From assembly GCF_000374845.1 (NCBI RefSeq), contig NZ_KB895413.1, positions 682,001-746,000 of the forward strand: a stretch of DNA of 64,000 nt, read 5' to 3'. Shown piece by piece: positions 15,767 through 24,868 of the stretch. The position numbers and the translations under genes were made by a program. Numbering within the stretch: the first letter of the stretch is position 1; every line of letters starts with the position of its first letter. Under the pieces are notes generated by a model, which was not told the origin of the DNA, ran no database searches, and saw only the letters and a program-made list of their open reading frames with translations. This DNA comes from Paenibacillus terrigena DSM 21567. Its GTDB lineage: Bacteria; Bacillota; Bacilli; Paenibacillales; Paenibacillaceae.

Positions 15767-18700
15767 ATGAGTAAGCTGAGCATACAAGAACAAATGAAAC
15801 ATAAAATCCTTATCCTTGACGGCGCAATGGGAACGATGATTCAGCGTGAAGACTTAACAGAGGATGATTTCGGAAGCGAGGAACTTGATGGTTGTAATGA
15901 AATTCTTGTTCTAACGCGTCCGGATGTGATCCAGAAGATTCATGAAGAATATCTTGAGGCTGGCGCGGATATTTTGGAGACGAATACGTTTGGTGCCACC
16001 AGTGTGGTACTTGCCGAATATGATTTGCAGGACCGAGCAAGAGAACTTAATTTGGCTGCTGCCAAGCTCGCCGTAGATGCTGCGAACAAATATTCTACGC
16101 CGGAGTGGCCGCGTTATGTTGCAGGTGCATTAGGCCCAACGACGAAAACCTTGTCCGTAACGGGTGGTGTCACGTTCGATGAGCTTGTAGATTCCTATTA
16201 TGAGCAAACACTAGCATTAATCGAGGCCGGTGTTGACACAATATTGCTTGAGACGTCGCAAGATACATTGAATGTGAAAGCGGGCAGTATCGGAATTAGA
16301 CGTGCATTTGAGACCGCGGGGAAGACACTACCATTGATGATCTCTGGGACGATCGAACCGATGGGTACAACGCTTGCCGGGCAGAACATTGAATCTTTAT
16401 ATATCTCGTTAGAGCATTTGAAGCCGATCTCGGTTGGACTCAACTGTGCAACAGGCCCAGAATTTATGCGTGACCATATTCGTTCATTGTCTGAAATTGC
16501 AGATACGGCAATTAGTTGTTACCCTAATGCGGGGTTACCAGATGAGAATGGTCACTATCATGAATCCCCGGATTCATTAGCGAAGAAAATGGCAGGATTC
16601 GCGGAACAAGGTTGGCTTAATATTGCAGGTGGATGCTGCGGAACTACACCGGATCATATTCGCGCATTAGCGGAGACGATGAGCCAATTCAAACCACGGA
16701 GCGCATTTGGAACACATCCTCCTGCTGTATCCGGAATTGAGACAGTATACATTGAATCGGAGAACCGACCCTACATGGTTGGAGAACGGACGAACGTATT
16801 AGGCTCCCGGAAGTTCAAACGACTGATTGCAGAAGGAAAGTATGAGGAAGCATCCGAGATCGCACGTGCGCAAGTGAAAAGCGGTGCACACGTCATTGAC
16901 GTCTGTGTACAGGACCCGGATCGTGAAGAATCCGAGGATATGATGAAATTCTTGGAACTCGTTGTAAAGAAGGTCAAAGTACCTCTCGTCATCGATACAA
17001 CGGATGCGAAGGTTATCGATCTGGCACTGAAGTATTCGCAAGGGAAAGCAATTATTAACTCCATTAATTTAGAGGATGGCGAAGAGAAATTCGAACATGT
17101 CGTCCCATTGATTCATAAGTATGGTGCAGCAGCGGTTGTCGGAACGATAGATGAGCGCGGACAAGCAATCACGCGGGAAGATAAGCTGGAAGTTGCTAAG
17201 CGCTCCCGAGATCTTCTTGTGAACAAATACGGAATGCAGCCAGAAGACATTATTTTCGACCCGCTCGTCTTCCCAGTTGGAACAGGGGATGAACAATATA
17301 TCGGCTCGGCAAAAGAGACAATTGAAGGGATTCGCCTCATTAAGGAAGCGATGCCGGAATGTCAGACGATTCTAGGAATTAGTAACATTTCGTTCGGATT
17401 ACCGGAAGCAGGGCGTGAGGTGCTGAACTCTGTCTTCTTGTATGAGTGTACGAAGGCAGGACTTGATTACGCTATTGTAAACACGGAAAAGTTAGAACGT
17501 TATGCATCGATCCCTGAACACGAGCGTCGTCTGTCCGAGGAATTGCTGTACGATACGAATGATGCGACACTTTCTGCTTTTGTAGCGGCGTTCCGGGATA
17601 AGAAAGTCGTGAAGAAAGAGAAAGCTTCGAACCTAACATTAGAAGAGCGTTTGGCATCTTACGTTGTCGAAGGAACGAAAGAAGGCCTTATTCCAGATTT
17701 GGACGAGGCACTTAAGAAGTACACTGCGCTTGAAGTCATTAATGGACCGCTGATGGAAGGGATGTCTGAAGTCGGTCGATTGTTCAATAATAACGAGTTG
17801 ATCGTTGCTGAAGTGTTACAGAGTGCGGAAGTGATGAAAGCGTCTGTCGCACATCTGGAGCAATTTATGGAGAAGAATGAATCCTCTGTCAAAGGGAAGA
17901 TCATGCTCGCAACGGTAAAAGGCGACGTGCACGATATCGGAAAGAACTTGGTTGAGATCATTCTATCGAATAATGGATTTCAAATCGTTAATCTAGGAAT
18001 TAAAGTTCCGCCTGAACAGATTATCGAAGCCTATCGCAAAGAGAAGCCGGATGCCATTGGCCTATCGGGTCTACTCGTGAAATCAGCGCAACAGATGGTA
18101 CTAACCGCGCAAGATTTACGCAATGCGAATATTGATGTTCCAATTATGGTTGGCGGTGCAGCGCTGACACGGAAGTTCACCAAAACGCGTATTTTGCCCG
18201 AATATAATGGGCTCGTTCTCTATGCGAAAGATGCGATGGACGGCCTAGATCTTGCGAATAAACTGATGGATCCGACGCATCGTCAACGCATGGTTGAAGA
18301 AACGGCGGCAATATTGGAAAGTGCAGGAGAGGAGGAAGAGAAGAAGCCTCTGCCGAAGCTAACGCGGGCAGTACGTTCCAACATTTCTCAAGATGCACCG
18401 GTATTTATACCGCCTGATCTCGATCGTCATATTCTTCGCGACTATCCATTAGGACATATCATTCCGTATGTGAACATGCAGATGCTGCTTGGGCATCATC
18501 TCGGTCTACGAGGTTCAGTAGAACAGTTGCTTGCGGAGAAAAATCCGAAAGCGGTCGAGCTTAAAGCGACGGTCGATGAAATATTGCAGAATGCAATCTC
18601 GGATGGTACGATCAAAGCGCAAGGCATGTATCGGTTCTTCCCTGCACAATCGTCAGGCGATAGCATTATAATCTATGATCCACAGGATACAACGAAAGTT

Positions 18701-19204
18701 CTTCACACTTTCACATTCCCAAGGCAGCAAGTGGAGCCATTCCTGTGTCTAGCAGATTATTTGAAGTCGGTTGAGAGTGGAATCATGGATTACGTCGGAT
18801 TTTTAGTCGTGACGGCCGGTAACGGTGTCCGTGAGCTAGCGACGAAGTATAAGGATGAGGGCGACTATCTGAAATCCCATGCGATTCAAGCGACAGCGCT
18901 AGAAGTGGCAGAAGGTCTGGCAGAGCGGGTTCATCATATGATGCGTGATATTTGGGGTTACCCGGATCCGCAGGAGATGACGATGAAGCAGCGTCATGGG
19001 GCAAGATATCAAGGCATTCGGGTATCCTTTGGATATCCTGCATGTCCGGATCTTGAAGATCAAGGACCACTGTTCGAGCTCATGAAACCAGAGGATATTG
19101 GCATTGAACTGACAGAAGGGTTTATGATGGAACCAGAGGCATCTGTATCTGCGATGGTATTTGCTCATCCGCAAGCGCAATATTTTAACGTTGAGAAAGT
19201 ATAA
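15767..19204 (+). CDS. metH: Cobalamin-dependent methionine synthase
   Basis: Transfers a methyl group from 5-methyltetrahydrofolate to homocysteine through methylcobalamin. The 1145 residues contain all modules in order: homocysteine-binding barrel with the zinc cysteines in GLNCATGP and GGCCGTTP; pterin-binding barrel; helical cap; cobalamin domain with the His-bearing motif GDVHDIGKN (DXHXXG); and a C-terminal AdoMet-activation domain. ATG 15767 has AGGAAGGGGA 6 bp upstream; the open frame extends 39 codons further, with no site. The organism therefore needs B12 or its uptake for this route. Confidence 0.97.
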   Translation: MSKLSIQEQMKHKILILDGAMGTMIQREDLTEDDFGSEELDGCNEILVLTRPDVIQKIHEEYLEAGADILETNTFGATSVVLAEYDLQDRARELNLAAAKLAVDAANKYSTPEWPRYVAGALGPTTKTLSVTGGVTFDELVDSYYEQTLALIEAGVDTILLETSQDTLNVKAGSIGIRRAFETAGKTLPLMISGTIEPMGTTLAGQNIESLYISLEHLKPISVGLNCATGPEFMRDHIRSLSEIADTAISCYPNAGLPDENGHYHESPDSLAKKMAGFAEQGWLNIAGGCCGTTPDHIRALAETMSQFKPRSAFGTHPPAVSGIETVYIESENRPYMVGERTNVLGSRKFKRLIAEGKYEEASEIARAQVKSGAHVIDVCVQDPDREESEDMMKFLELVVKKVKVPLVIDTTDAKVIDLALKYSQGKAIINSINLEDGEEKFEHVVPLIHKYGAAAVVGTIDERGQAITREDKLEVAKRSRDLLVNKYGMQPEDIIFDPLVFPVGTGDEQYIGSAKETIEGIRLIKEAMPECQTILGISNISFGLPEAGREVLNSVFLYECTKAGLDYAIVNTEKLERYASIPEHERRLSEELLYDTNDATLSAFVAAFRDKKVVKKEKASNLTLEERLASYVVEGTKEGLIPDLDEALKKYTALEVINGPLMEGMSEVGRLFNNNELIVAEVLQSAEVMKASVAHLEQFMEKNESSVKGKIMLATVKGDVHDIGKNLVEIILSNNGFQIVNLGIKVPPEQIIEAYRKEKPDAIGLSGLLVKSAQQMVLTAQDLRNANIDVPIMVGGAALTRKFTKTRILPEYNGLVLYAKDAMDGLDLANKLMDPTHRQRMVEETAAILESAGEEEEKKPLPKLTRAVRSNISQDAPVFIPPDLDRHILRDYPLGHIIPYVNMQMLLGHHLGLRGSVEQLLAEKNPKAVELKATVDEILQNAISDGTIKAQGMYRFFPAQSSGDSIIIYDPQDTTKVLHTFTFPRQQVEPFLCLADYLKSVESGIMDYVGFLVVTAGNGVRELATKYKDEGDYLKSHAIQATALEVAEGLAERVHHMMRDIWGYPDPQEMTMKQRHGARYQGIRVSFGYPACPDLEDQGPLFELMKPEDIGIELTEGFMMEPEASVSAMVFAHPQAQYFNVEKV

Positions 19205-19219
19205 TATAGATTAAAGACA

Positions 19220-19250
19220 CAAGAGCCTCCGCCCTAGTTGGAGGCTCTTG
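19220..19250. terminator. Perfect hairpin between metH and rnz
   Basis: CAAGAGCCTCC and GGAGGCTCTTG form an 11-bp perfect stem with a 9-base loop. It is followed by GTGCAGG, not by T, so on the plus strand it may attenuate weakly or act only as an mRNA end stabiliser. Confidence 0.6.
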
Positions 19251-19272
19251 GTGCAGGATGGAGGGATTGCCA

Positions 19273-20205
19273 ATGGAGCTCTATTTCTTAGGGACAGGTG
19301 CAGGAATGCCGACGACAGAGCGGAATGTCACGTCCATAGCACTTCGAAAGTTCGACGAGCGCGGTACATTCTGGTTGTTCGATGCCGGAGAAGCAACGCA
19401 GCATCAAATATTAAAGTCGCCGCTTAAACCGAGTAAACTTGAGAAAATATTCGTTACCCATTTGCATGGAGATCACATCTTTGGGCTCCCGGGGTTATTA
19501 TCTAGTCGCTCTCACCAAGGTGGAACGGAGACACTTGAAATCTATGGACCTGTAGGGCTTCGACAATATATTGAAACGTCGTTACAATTAAGTCAGTCTC
19601 ATCTCAATTATGACATCCATATCACAGAGATTGATGAAGGCATTGTTTTTGAAGATGGGCAGTGCAAGGTCGAGGCCTCACGATTGGACCATCGGATTGA
19701 ATCCTTCGGTTATCGGGTGGTGGAGAAAGATCGCCAAGGACGGATCGACGTCGAAGCCTTAACAAAGGCAGGCATTCCGCCGGGGCCGATCTATGGCAAG
19801 TTGAAGCAGGGGGAAGATGTCGTTCTTGAAGATGGTTCTGTGATCTATGCACAGCAGTACATCAGTGAGCCAATCCCTGGAACGATCATTACGATTCTGG
19901 GGGATACAAGGCCGTGTGAGGGCTCAAGATACCTGGCGCAGCGTGCGGATGTACTCGTTCATGAAGCGACATTCATGGAAGGACTCGAGTCGTTAGCCGA
20001 GTCCTTCTACCACAGTACAACAAGACAAGCTGCCGAGACGGCGCGAGACGCAGGTGTTGGACAACTCATCTTGACCCATTTCAGTGCACGATATAGTGAT
20101 GTCGAGCCGCTTATGGAAGAAGCCAAACAGATTTTTCCCAATACTCTTGCAGCGAAACAACTGGAGTTAATTCCAGTTCGTAAGCGTCGTGACACCACAA
20201 CCTGA
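19273..20205 (+). CDS. rnz: Ribonuclease Z
   Basis: Zinc-dependent endonuclease of the metallo-beta-lactamase fold that removes 3' trailers from tRNA precursors, mainly those without encoded CCA. The 310-residue short form has the metal-binding motif THLHGDH at residues 62-68 and later metal or exosite elements (GDTRPCE, HEATF, LTHFSARY). ATG 19273 follows GGAGGG (19260-19265) by 7 bp. Transcription probably passes from the metH side unless the upstream hairpin stops it. Confidence 0.95.
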   Translation: MELYFLGTGAGMPTTERNVTSIALRKFDERGTFWLFDAGEATQHQILKSPLKPSKLEKIFVTHLHGDHIFGLPGLLSSRSHQGGTETLEIYGPVGLRQYIETSLQLSQSHLNYDIHITEIDEGIVFEDGQCKVEASRLDHRIESFGYRVVEKDRQGRIDVEALTKAGIPPGPIYGKLKQGEDVVLEDGSVIYAQQYISEPIPGTIITILGDTRPCEGSRYLAQRADVLVHEATFMEGLESLAESFYHSTTRQAAETARDAGVGQLILTHFSARYSDVEPLMEEAKQIFPNTLAAKQLELIPVRKRRDTTT

Positions 20206-20231
20206 AGAAGAATGAAAAGGAGGCTATACCG

Positions 20232-20363
20232 ATGTCAGACTTTGATGATCGCCGCAGAAATCGCTTCGATACCCCAGGCAACAGACGGAATTTCCTAAAT
20301 GTCATTGCGATATTGTTGATCCTCTTGAGTATAGTAGGTTACGTTATTTATATGTTTCGCTAA
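20232..20363 (+). CDS. 43-residue single-span membrane peptide
   Basis: A short frame beginning MSDFDDRRRN and ending in YVIYMFR. The first 20 residues are very polar and basic, then comes one hydrophobic helix (about residues 21-41). A near-perfect AAAGGAGG lies 8 bp before ATG 20232 and 26 bp separate it from rnz, which argues for translation as the last gene of the rnz operon. Function is unknown; I recognise no family. Confidence 0.7.
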   Translation: MSDFDDRRRNRFDTPGNRRNFLNVIAILLILLSIVGYVIYMFR

Positions 20364-20475
20364 GTTCCAATGAAGCTTGATGCGGCCTGGGTTCATTTGA
20401 TCGCATACAAGCTTTCAGTCTTTTACAAGGCAATACTTTCCCGGGAAAGCGCAGGATTTGACAAGGATTGATGCC

Positions 20476-20505
20476 TTGCAACATCGTTTGCGCATCTTTT
20501 ACAAT
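20476..20505 (+). promoter_or_regulatory. Probable promoter of the oxidoreductase gene
   Basis: TTGCAA and TACAAT with an 18-bp spacer, ending 31 bp before ATG 20537. Confidence 0.5.
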
Positions 20506-20536
20506 AGGAAATACTTGATAGAGAGAGGGATATCCA

Positions 20537-21622
20537 ATGAAACCGATACATTTTGCTTTTACGGGGTTGGGTGCCATTGCCAAAACCCATATTGTTGCAC
20601 TACGCGCTATGCCAGTTATTCAGAAAGCTTCTTTTGTACCCGTATTAGATACGTTAATTACAAGAAATCCGGATGCCAATCGTGAACAAGCGCTTGCGAT
20701 GGGTTTTCAGAAGGTGACCAATGATCTCAGTGAGGCGCTCGAGAATCCTTCCGTACATATTGTTGATATCTGCACGCCTAATGCGATGCATTTTGCAGAA
20801 GGGACGGCTGCTTCGGCCGCAGGCAAGGCCATTTATTTTGAAAAACCCCTGACGGAGACATATAGCAGAACGGAAGAGCTGGTTAGCCACATTTCAGCAA
20901 ACACGCTGCAGCAAGTTGCGCTTGTCTATCGGTATCACCCTGCTGTCATGAGGATGAAGGCCATTTTGCAGGAAGGAATTATTGGAGATATTCTTCAATG
21001 CAACTGTTCCTATCTGCGTTCAGGATATCTGAATGCTGAGCGTCCTGTCTCATGGCGATTAAATGATATGTTATCTGGCGGTGGCGCAATTACGGATTTG
21101 GGCATCCATGTGATCGATTTGATCGCACATTTGTTCGGGGAACTAACGGATGTGCACGGAGAGACGAATATTTTTGTGAAAGAGCGTCCAAAAACACTAG
21201 GATCCGATGAGCGTGTGCAAATGACGGTAGACGATTGGGCGAGCTTCTTCTATACGACGAAGAGTGGTGTCAGGGGGACGGGCGAAGTGTCTCGTATCGC
21301 TTGGGGATCGGATCGTTTCAGTGTGCAGATCGTTGGAACCCGGGGAAGTATCACTTGTGATCTTGAAAAGGATATTACACCGAAAGTATCCATGTTGTCG
21401 GGTGCGACACCAGCGCTACCTGTGCCATCGAGTCTGCAGCTTATTCCAAATGACAAAACAACCATGGGCGTATTCGTCGATAGTCACTTTGGAGCCTTAA
21501 ACCATTTCCTGCACCGTTATATTGGTGAAGATCTATGGGTGAATGAGGGGCTTGCTCCGACGATGAAGGATGCAGCGCATGCTGAAATGTGGATCGATCA
21601 GATTCTTCGTTCGAAGGCCTAA
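20537..21622 (+). CDS. Gfo/Idh/MocA-family oxidoreductase
   Basis: A 361-residue NAD(P)-dependent dehydrogenase, probably acting on a sugar, inositol or related polyol. The Rossmann fold opens with GLGAIAKTH, and the family active-site signature YFEKPLTET follows near residue 100. The C-terminal half has the GGGAITDLGIHVIDL motif carrying the catalytic Asp/His. No sugar transporter or kinase lies nearby, so the substrate stays open. The ribosome binding site is GAGAGAGGG. Confidence 0.88.
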   Translation: MKPIHFAFTGLGAIAKTHIVALRAMPVIQKASFVPVLDTLITRNPDANREQALAMGFQKVTNDLSEALENPSVHIVDICTPNAMHFAEGTAASAAGKAIYFEKPLTETYSRTEELVSHISANTLQQVALVYRYHPAVMRMKAILQEGIIGDILQCNCSYLRSGYLNAERPVSWRLNDMLSGGGAITDLGIHVIDLIAHLFGELTDVHGETNIFVKERPKTLGSDERVQMTVDDWASFFYTTKSGVRGTGEVSRIAWGSDRFSVQIVGTRGSITCDLEKDITPKVSMLSGATPALPVPSSLQLIPNDKTTMGVFVDSHFGALNHFLHRYIGEDLWVNEGLAPTMKDAAHAEMWIDQILRSKA

Positions 21623-21712
21623 TGGATTGCAGCCTTGCATGGAATTCGCTATGATAGAGGCACTGTGTACAAGGAGTTTTTTAGATAGGCAGAGGAAAGG
21701 GAATATACCGAT

Positions 21713-22519
21713 ATGCGGAATTCAAATAAAGCACTACTAATTGATTTGGATGGTACATTATATCACGGGAAGCATCGTATCGACGGTGCAGACTTATGGA
21801 TTCAAGAATTGCAATCACTTCATATACCTTATTTGTTCGTAACGAATAATTCATCGCGCACCCCTGAAGATGTTGCTGCGCATTTGGTTGAGATGGGTAT
21901 CCCTGCAACGCAAGAGGATGTCTACACGTCCGCATTGGCTGCAGCACAATATGTAAAAGAACATTATCCGAAGGGTGTAAGAGCGGCGGTTATCGGAGAA
22001 TATGGTTTAGAGACGGCATTGCGCGATATTGGGGTTCAGATTACTGAGGATCAGCCGGAAATTGTCGTGCAAGGGATAGATCGATCTTTTGACTATGCCA
22101 AATTAACACAAGCTGTTCAATGGATTCGTGAAGGTGCAGCGTATATTCTGACCAACCCCGATCTTCTCTTGCCTTCGGATACAGGTATTATGCCGGGTGC
22201 AGGGACATTGTCAGCTGCCATTCAAGCTGCAACACAGAGGGAGCCGATTGTCATGGGCAAACCCTCCAATATTATTATGAATTACGCGCTCGCAAGGCTT
22301 GATTGTGAACCTCAAAATGCGATCGTGGTGGGTGATAACCCGCTTACGGATTTGCGGGCGGGACAGGCTGCAGGTTGCGATACAATCCTTGTATTGACCG
22401 GACTAGCAACAGAAGCGAACAAGGACCAATTGTTGGCGCTAGCGGGTGTACAGCCATCGATGATCTGTAAGGATTTGTACGAGGCTGCTGCTGTCACATC
22501 GGGCAGAAAATCGCAATAG
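21713..22519 (+). CDS. NagD-like HAD-IIA phosphatase
   Basis: A 268-residue class IIA HAD phosphatase similar to B. subtilis YutF. Motif I is LIDLDGTLY (D11, D13), motif II FVTNNSSRTP, motif III MGKPS and motif IV VGDNPLTDLRAG, with a C2 cap between. Relatives hydrolyse small phosphate esters such as nucleotides or p-nitrophenyl phosphate in vitro; the natural substrate is not known. GAGGAAAGGG precedes the ATG. Confidence 0.9.
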   Translation: MRNSNKALLIDLDGTLYHGKHRIDGADLWIQELQSLHIPYLFVTNNSSRTPEDVAAHLVEMGIPATQEDVYTSALAAAQYVKEHYPKGVRAAVIGEYGLETALRDIGVQITEDQPEIVVQGIDRSFDYAKLTQAVQWIREGAAYILTNPDLLLPSDTGIMPGAGTLSAAIQAATQREPIVMGKPSNIIMNYALARLDCEPQNAIVVGDNPLTDLRAGQAAGCDTILVLTGLATEANKDQLLALAGVQPSMICKDLYEAAAVTSGRKSQ

Positions 22520-22579
22520 AATACATACATACCTACCTATAGGATTCATCATCTCGTACGCAACATGGAGGGAATATAC

Positions 22580-23407
22580 GTGTTAGAACTACCGGAATTA
22601 GAAACCTACAAAAAATTGCTCTCTGAGCAAATCATCAATAAACGGATGACAGATGTGACTGTAAAGGAAGAGAAGCTGTTGAATTGCGAAGTTTCCGAAT
22701 GGTCCAAGGAATTGCAGGGACGAGAAGTCTTATATATTGAGCGTCGCGGGAAACAATTGCTCTTTCACTTGGATAATGGGAAAAGACTGCTGCTAAACCT
22801 TGGTGTTGCAGGGCAGATTCAATATGATACGGAAGGGACGGAAGATGGGGGTGGAACAGCATCGGACGCGCAAGTGATGATTCATTTTGGTCAACAAGTG
22901 CTTCGTTTACATGGTATTCGACAAGGGTATGTCCATCTTCTCAGTGCGAAAGAAGCAGATCAGCTTCTAAGCGATCTAGGCCCGGAATTGTTGGATCGTA
23001 AAATGAACCTGGAGAAATTCCGGATGTTGTTCGCCCGTAAACGTGGCATGCTGAAATCAGCGCTTGTCCAGCAGTCGTTCATTGCAGGAATCGGGAACGG
23101 TTATGCGGATGAAATTGCGTTCGAAGCAGCGTTGCTGCCATCGGCGAAATTACAGGAATTAACGGAGGAAAGCGTTGAAAGACTGTATCACAGTACGTTG
23201 ACCGTACTGCATGATGCGATTGCGTATGGGGGCTTGGGAGAGCAGCCGCTGAATACGCAGGATCACCTTACAGGTGGCTATAAATCGCACGTACGTGTGA
23301 TTGAACGTGAAGGGCAAGCTTGTGAGCGATGCGGGTCATTGATTCAGAAATCCGAAGTCGGTTCTCGAAAAACGTTTTATTGCGCGAACTGTCAAAAAGA
23401 ACAGTAG
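22580..23407 (+). CDS. Fpg/Nei-family DNA glycosylase homologue lacking Pro2
   Basis: A 275-residue member of the Fpg/MutM family, normally a bifunctional 8-oxoguanine glycosylase/AP lyase. Length and modules fit: the N-terminal LELPELE, a lysine at 58 equal to E. coli Fpg Lys57, an H2TH region with FIAGIGNGYADEI, and a Cys4 zinc finger (C248, C251, C268, C271). The start is GTG 22580 (GGAGGGA at 22567-22573), which places Leu where the catalytic Pro2 should be; Glu3 and Glu6 are kept. Activity may differ or be lost. First gene of a five-gene operon. Confidence 0.88.
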   Translation: MLELPELETYKKLLSEQIINKRMTDVTVKEEKLLNCEVSEWSKELQGREVLYIERRGKQLLFHLDNGKRLLLNLGVAGQIQYDTEGTEDGGGTASDAQVMIHFGQQVLRLHGIRQGYVHLLSAKEADQLLSDLGPELLDRKMNLEKFRMLFARKRGMLKSALVQQSFIAGIGNGYADEIAFEAALLPSAKLQELTEESVERLYHSTLTVLHDAIAYGGLGEQPLNTQDHLTGGYKSHVRVIEREGQACERCGSLIQKSEVGSRKTFYCANCQKEQ

Positions 23408-23431
23408 ACTCGAATCTGAGGGGGAATGAGC

Positions 23432-23782
23432 ATGATACATGTATTTTTAGATGACATTCGCCGTTGCCCGGAGGGATTCGTCTATGCGCGATCGGCTGAA
23501 GAATGCCTCATACTGCTGGAAGAAGAGGAAGTAGATATACTATCATTGGATCATGATCTGGGCATTAATCAGCCCAATGGGACTCAGCTTGTGAAGCAAA
23601 TGGTACTTCGGGGCTTATATCCGCGGGAAATTTATTTACATACCTCCAGTTTATCCGGTCAGAGAACGATGTATGAATTGTTCTATCAGAACAAACCCGA
23701 TCATGTCATCCTGCATAATGGTCCGATGCCGCAAGCAGTGTTGACGCGCATTCGAGAGGCTTCCCATGAAAGAAATCAATGA
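23432..23782 (+). CDS. Cyclic-phosphate-processing receiver-like protein
   Basis: A 116-residue single-domain protein with a receiver-like fold. It opens IHVFLDDIR with an acidic pair (D7-D8), and later LSLDHDLG supplies D40 and D42. This matches a small family described as cyclic-phosphate processing receiver domains, linked by comparative genomics to processing of cyclic phosphate RNA ends; experimental function is lacking as far as I know. ATG 23432 has AGGGGGA 7 bp upstream. It overlaps the next gene by 17 bp. Confidence 0.75.
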   Translation: MIHVFLDDIRRCPEGFVYARSAEECLILLEEEEVDILSLDHDLGINQPNGTQLVKQMVLRGLYPREIYLHTSSLSGQRTMYELFYQNKPDHVILHNGPMPQAVLTRIREASHERNQ

Positions 23783-24092
23783 GCAAGCGCTATTCGAACG
23801 ACTCGAACATGTAGAGGTGTACAGGCCGTTTGGATTGTATCTATATACGCCGCTGTGTGGCACATGTAAGGCGGGCATGCGGATGATGCACGTGGTCGAA
23901 GCCATGTTGCCGGATATCGAGCTATTGCAGATCAATTTGAATTTTTCCCCTCGTCTTGTGGCGAGATATCAAGTACGGAGTGTGCCTGGGCTGTTCTTAT
24001 TCGACCCGAAGAGGAGAGGCGAACCGGTGCAAGTCTACGAGATGCGATCCGTAGAACATTTATTCAACATCATTAAGGATGTGATTCGATGA
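23766..24092 (+). CDS. Thioredoxin-like protein
   Basis: A 108-residue thioredoxin fold with active site C31-G-T-C34 after YLYTPL, and VRSVPGLFLF containing the usual cis-proline. CGTC differs from the classical CGPC of general thioredoxins, so redox potential and partner may differ. No signal peptide, hence cytosolic. It overlaps the gene before by 17 bp and the gene after by 4 bp (ATGA), a sign of tight coupling. Confidence 0.85.
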   Translation: MKEINEQALFERLEHVEVYRPFGLYLYTPLCGTCKAGMRMMHVVEAMLPDIELLQINLNFSPRLVARYQVRSVPGLFLFDPKRRGEPVQVYEMRSVEHLFNIIKDVIR

Positions 24093-24865
24093 TTTCGATG
24101 CAGCATATTAAGCTAAGACGCGAAGAGCGGCAAATTCTAGATGATATTACACTTCAGATGAATGAAGGGGAGCACTGGGTGATCCTTGGGCGGAATGGTT
24201 CAGGGAAAACGACGCTGCTCGAGATGATGACAGGTTATATGTTCCCAAGCTCGGGGCAAATTGATGTCATGGGCAATCGTTATGGACAATGCGATATTCG
24301 AGAGGTTCGTAAGAAGATAGGCTATATCAGCCAATCATTAATGGAGAAATTAACCCTACGTGATCCCGTCTGGGAAGTGGTCGCTACAGGAGAATATGGT
24401 TTTCTGCGGTTCTATCAGGAGATTCCTGAAGAGGTTGTCGCTAAGGCGCACAGCCTGATTGAGGAAATGAATCTTGGTCATGTCGCGAACAATCTACTCG
24501 GCACATTATCGCAAGGCGAGCGGAAGAAAATTATGCTGGCGCGCGCATTGATGGCTGATCCGCAAATTCTCATTTTGGACGAGCCCTGTGCAGGACTTGA
24601 TCTGTATGAGCGAGAGAAATTCCTTGATCAGATTAATATTTTGAAGAATCGAGATATTGCACTTGTCTATGTTACACATCATCTGGAAGAAATCGTACCG
24701 TTATTTACACACGTCGCATTAATTCATCAAGGAAAACTGGTGGCTGCCGGGACGAAAGAATCGGTGCTCACCCCTGAAATATTAAAACAAGCATACGAAG
24801 TGCCGCTCTCGCTCGAATGGGTAGATGGACGGCCATGGATTCGGGTGCACGCTGGAGGTCAATAA
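24089..24865 (+). CDS. ABC-type ATP-binding protein without a permease
   Basis: A 258-residue nucleotide-binding subunit. Walker A is GRNGSGKTT (34-42), the signature is LSQGERKK, Walker B is ILILDEPCAG, and the switch His lies in YVTHHLEE. The form resembles YlmA/ModF-like stand-alone ATPases of iron-type uptake systems. No permease or binding protein lies next to it, so it either works with products encoded elsewhere or is not a transporter part. Fourth gene of the Fpg-like operon, overlapping upstream by ATGA. Confidence 0.88.
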   Translation: MISMQHIKLRREERQILDDITLQMNEGEHWVILGRNGSGKTTLLEMMTGYMFPSSGQIDVMGNRYGQCDIREVRKKIGYISQSLMEKLTLRDPVWEVVATGEYGFLRFYQEIPEEVVAKAHSLIEEMNLGHVANNLLGTLSQGERKKIMLARALMADPQILILDEPCAGLDLYEREKFLDQINILKNRDIALVYVTHHLEEIVPLFTHVALIHQGKLVAAGTKESVLTPEILKQAYEVPLSLEWVDGRPWIRVHAGGQ

Positions 24866-24868
24866 ACG

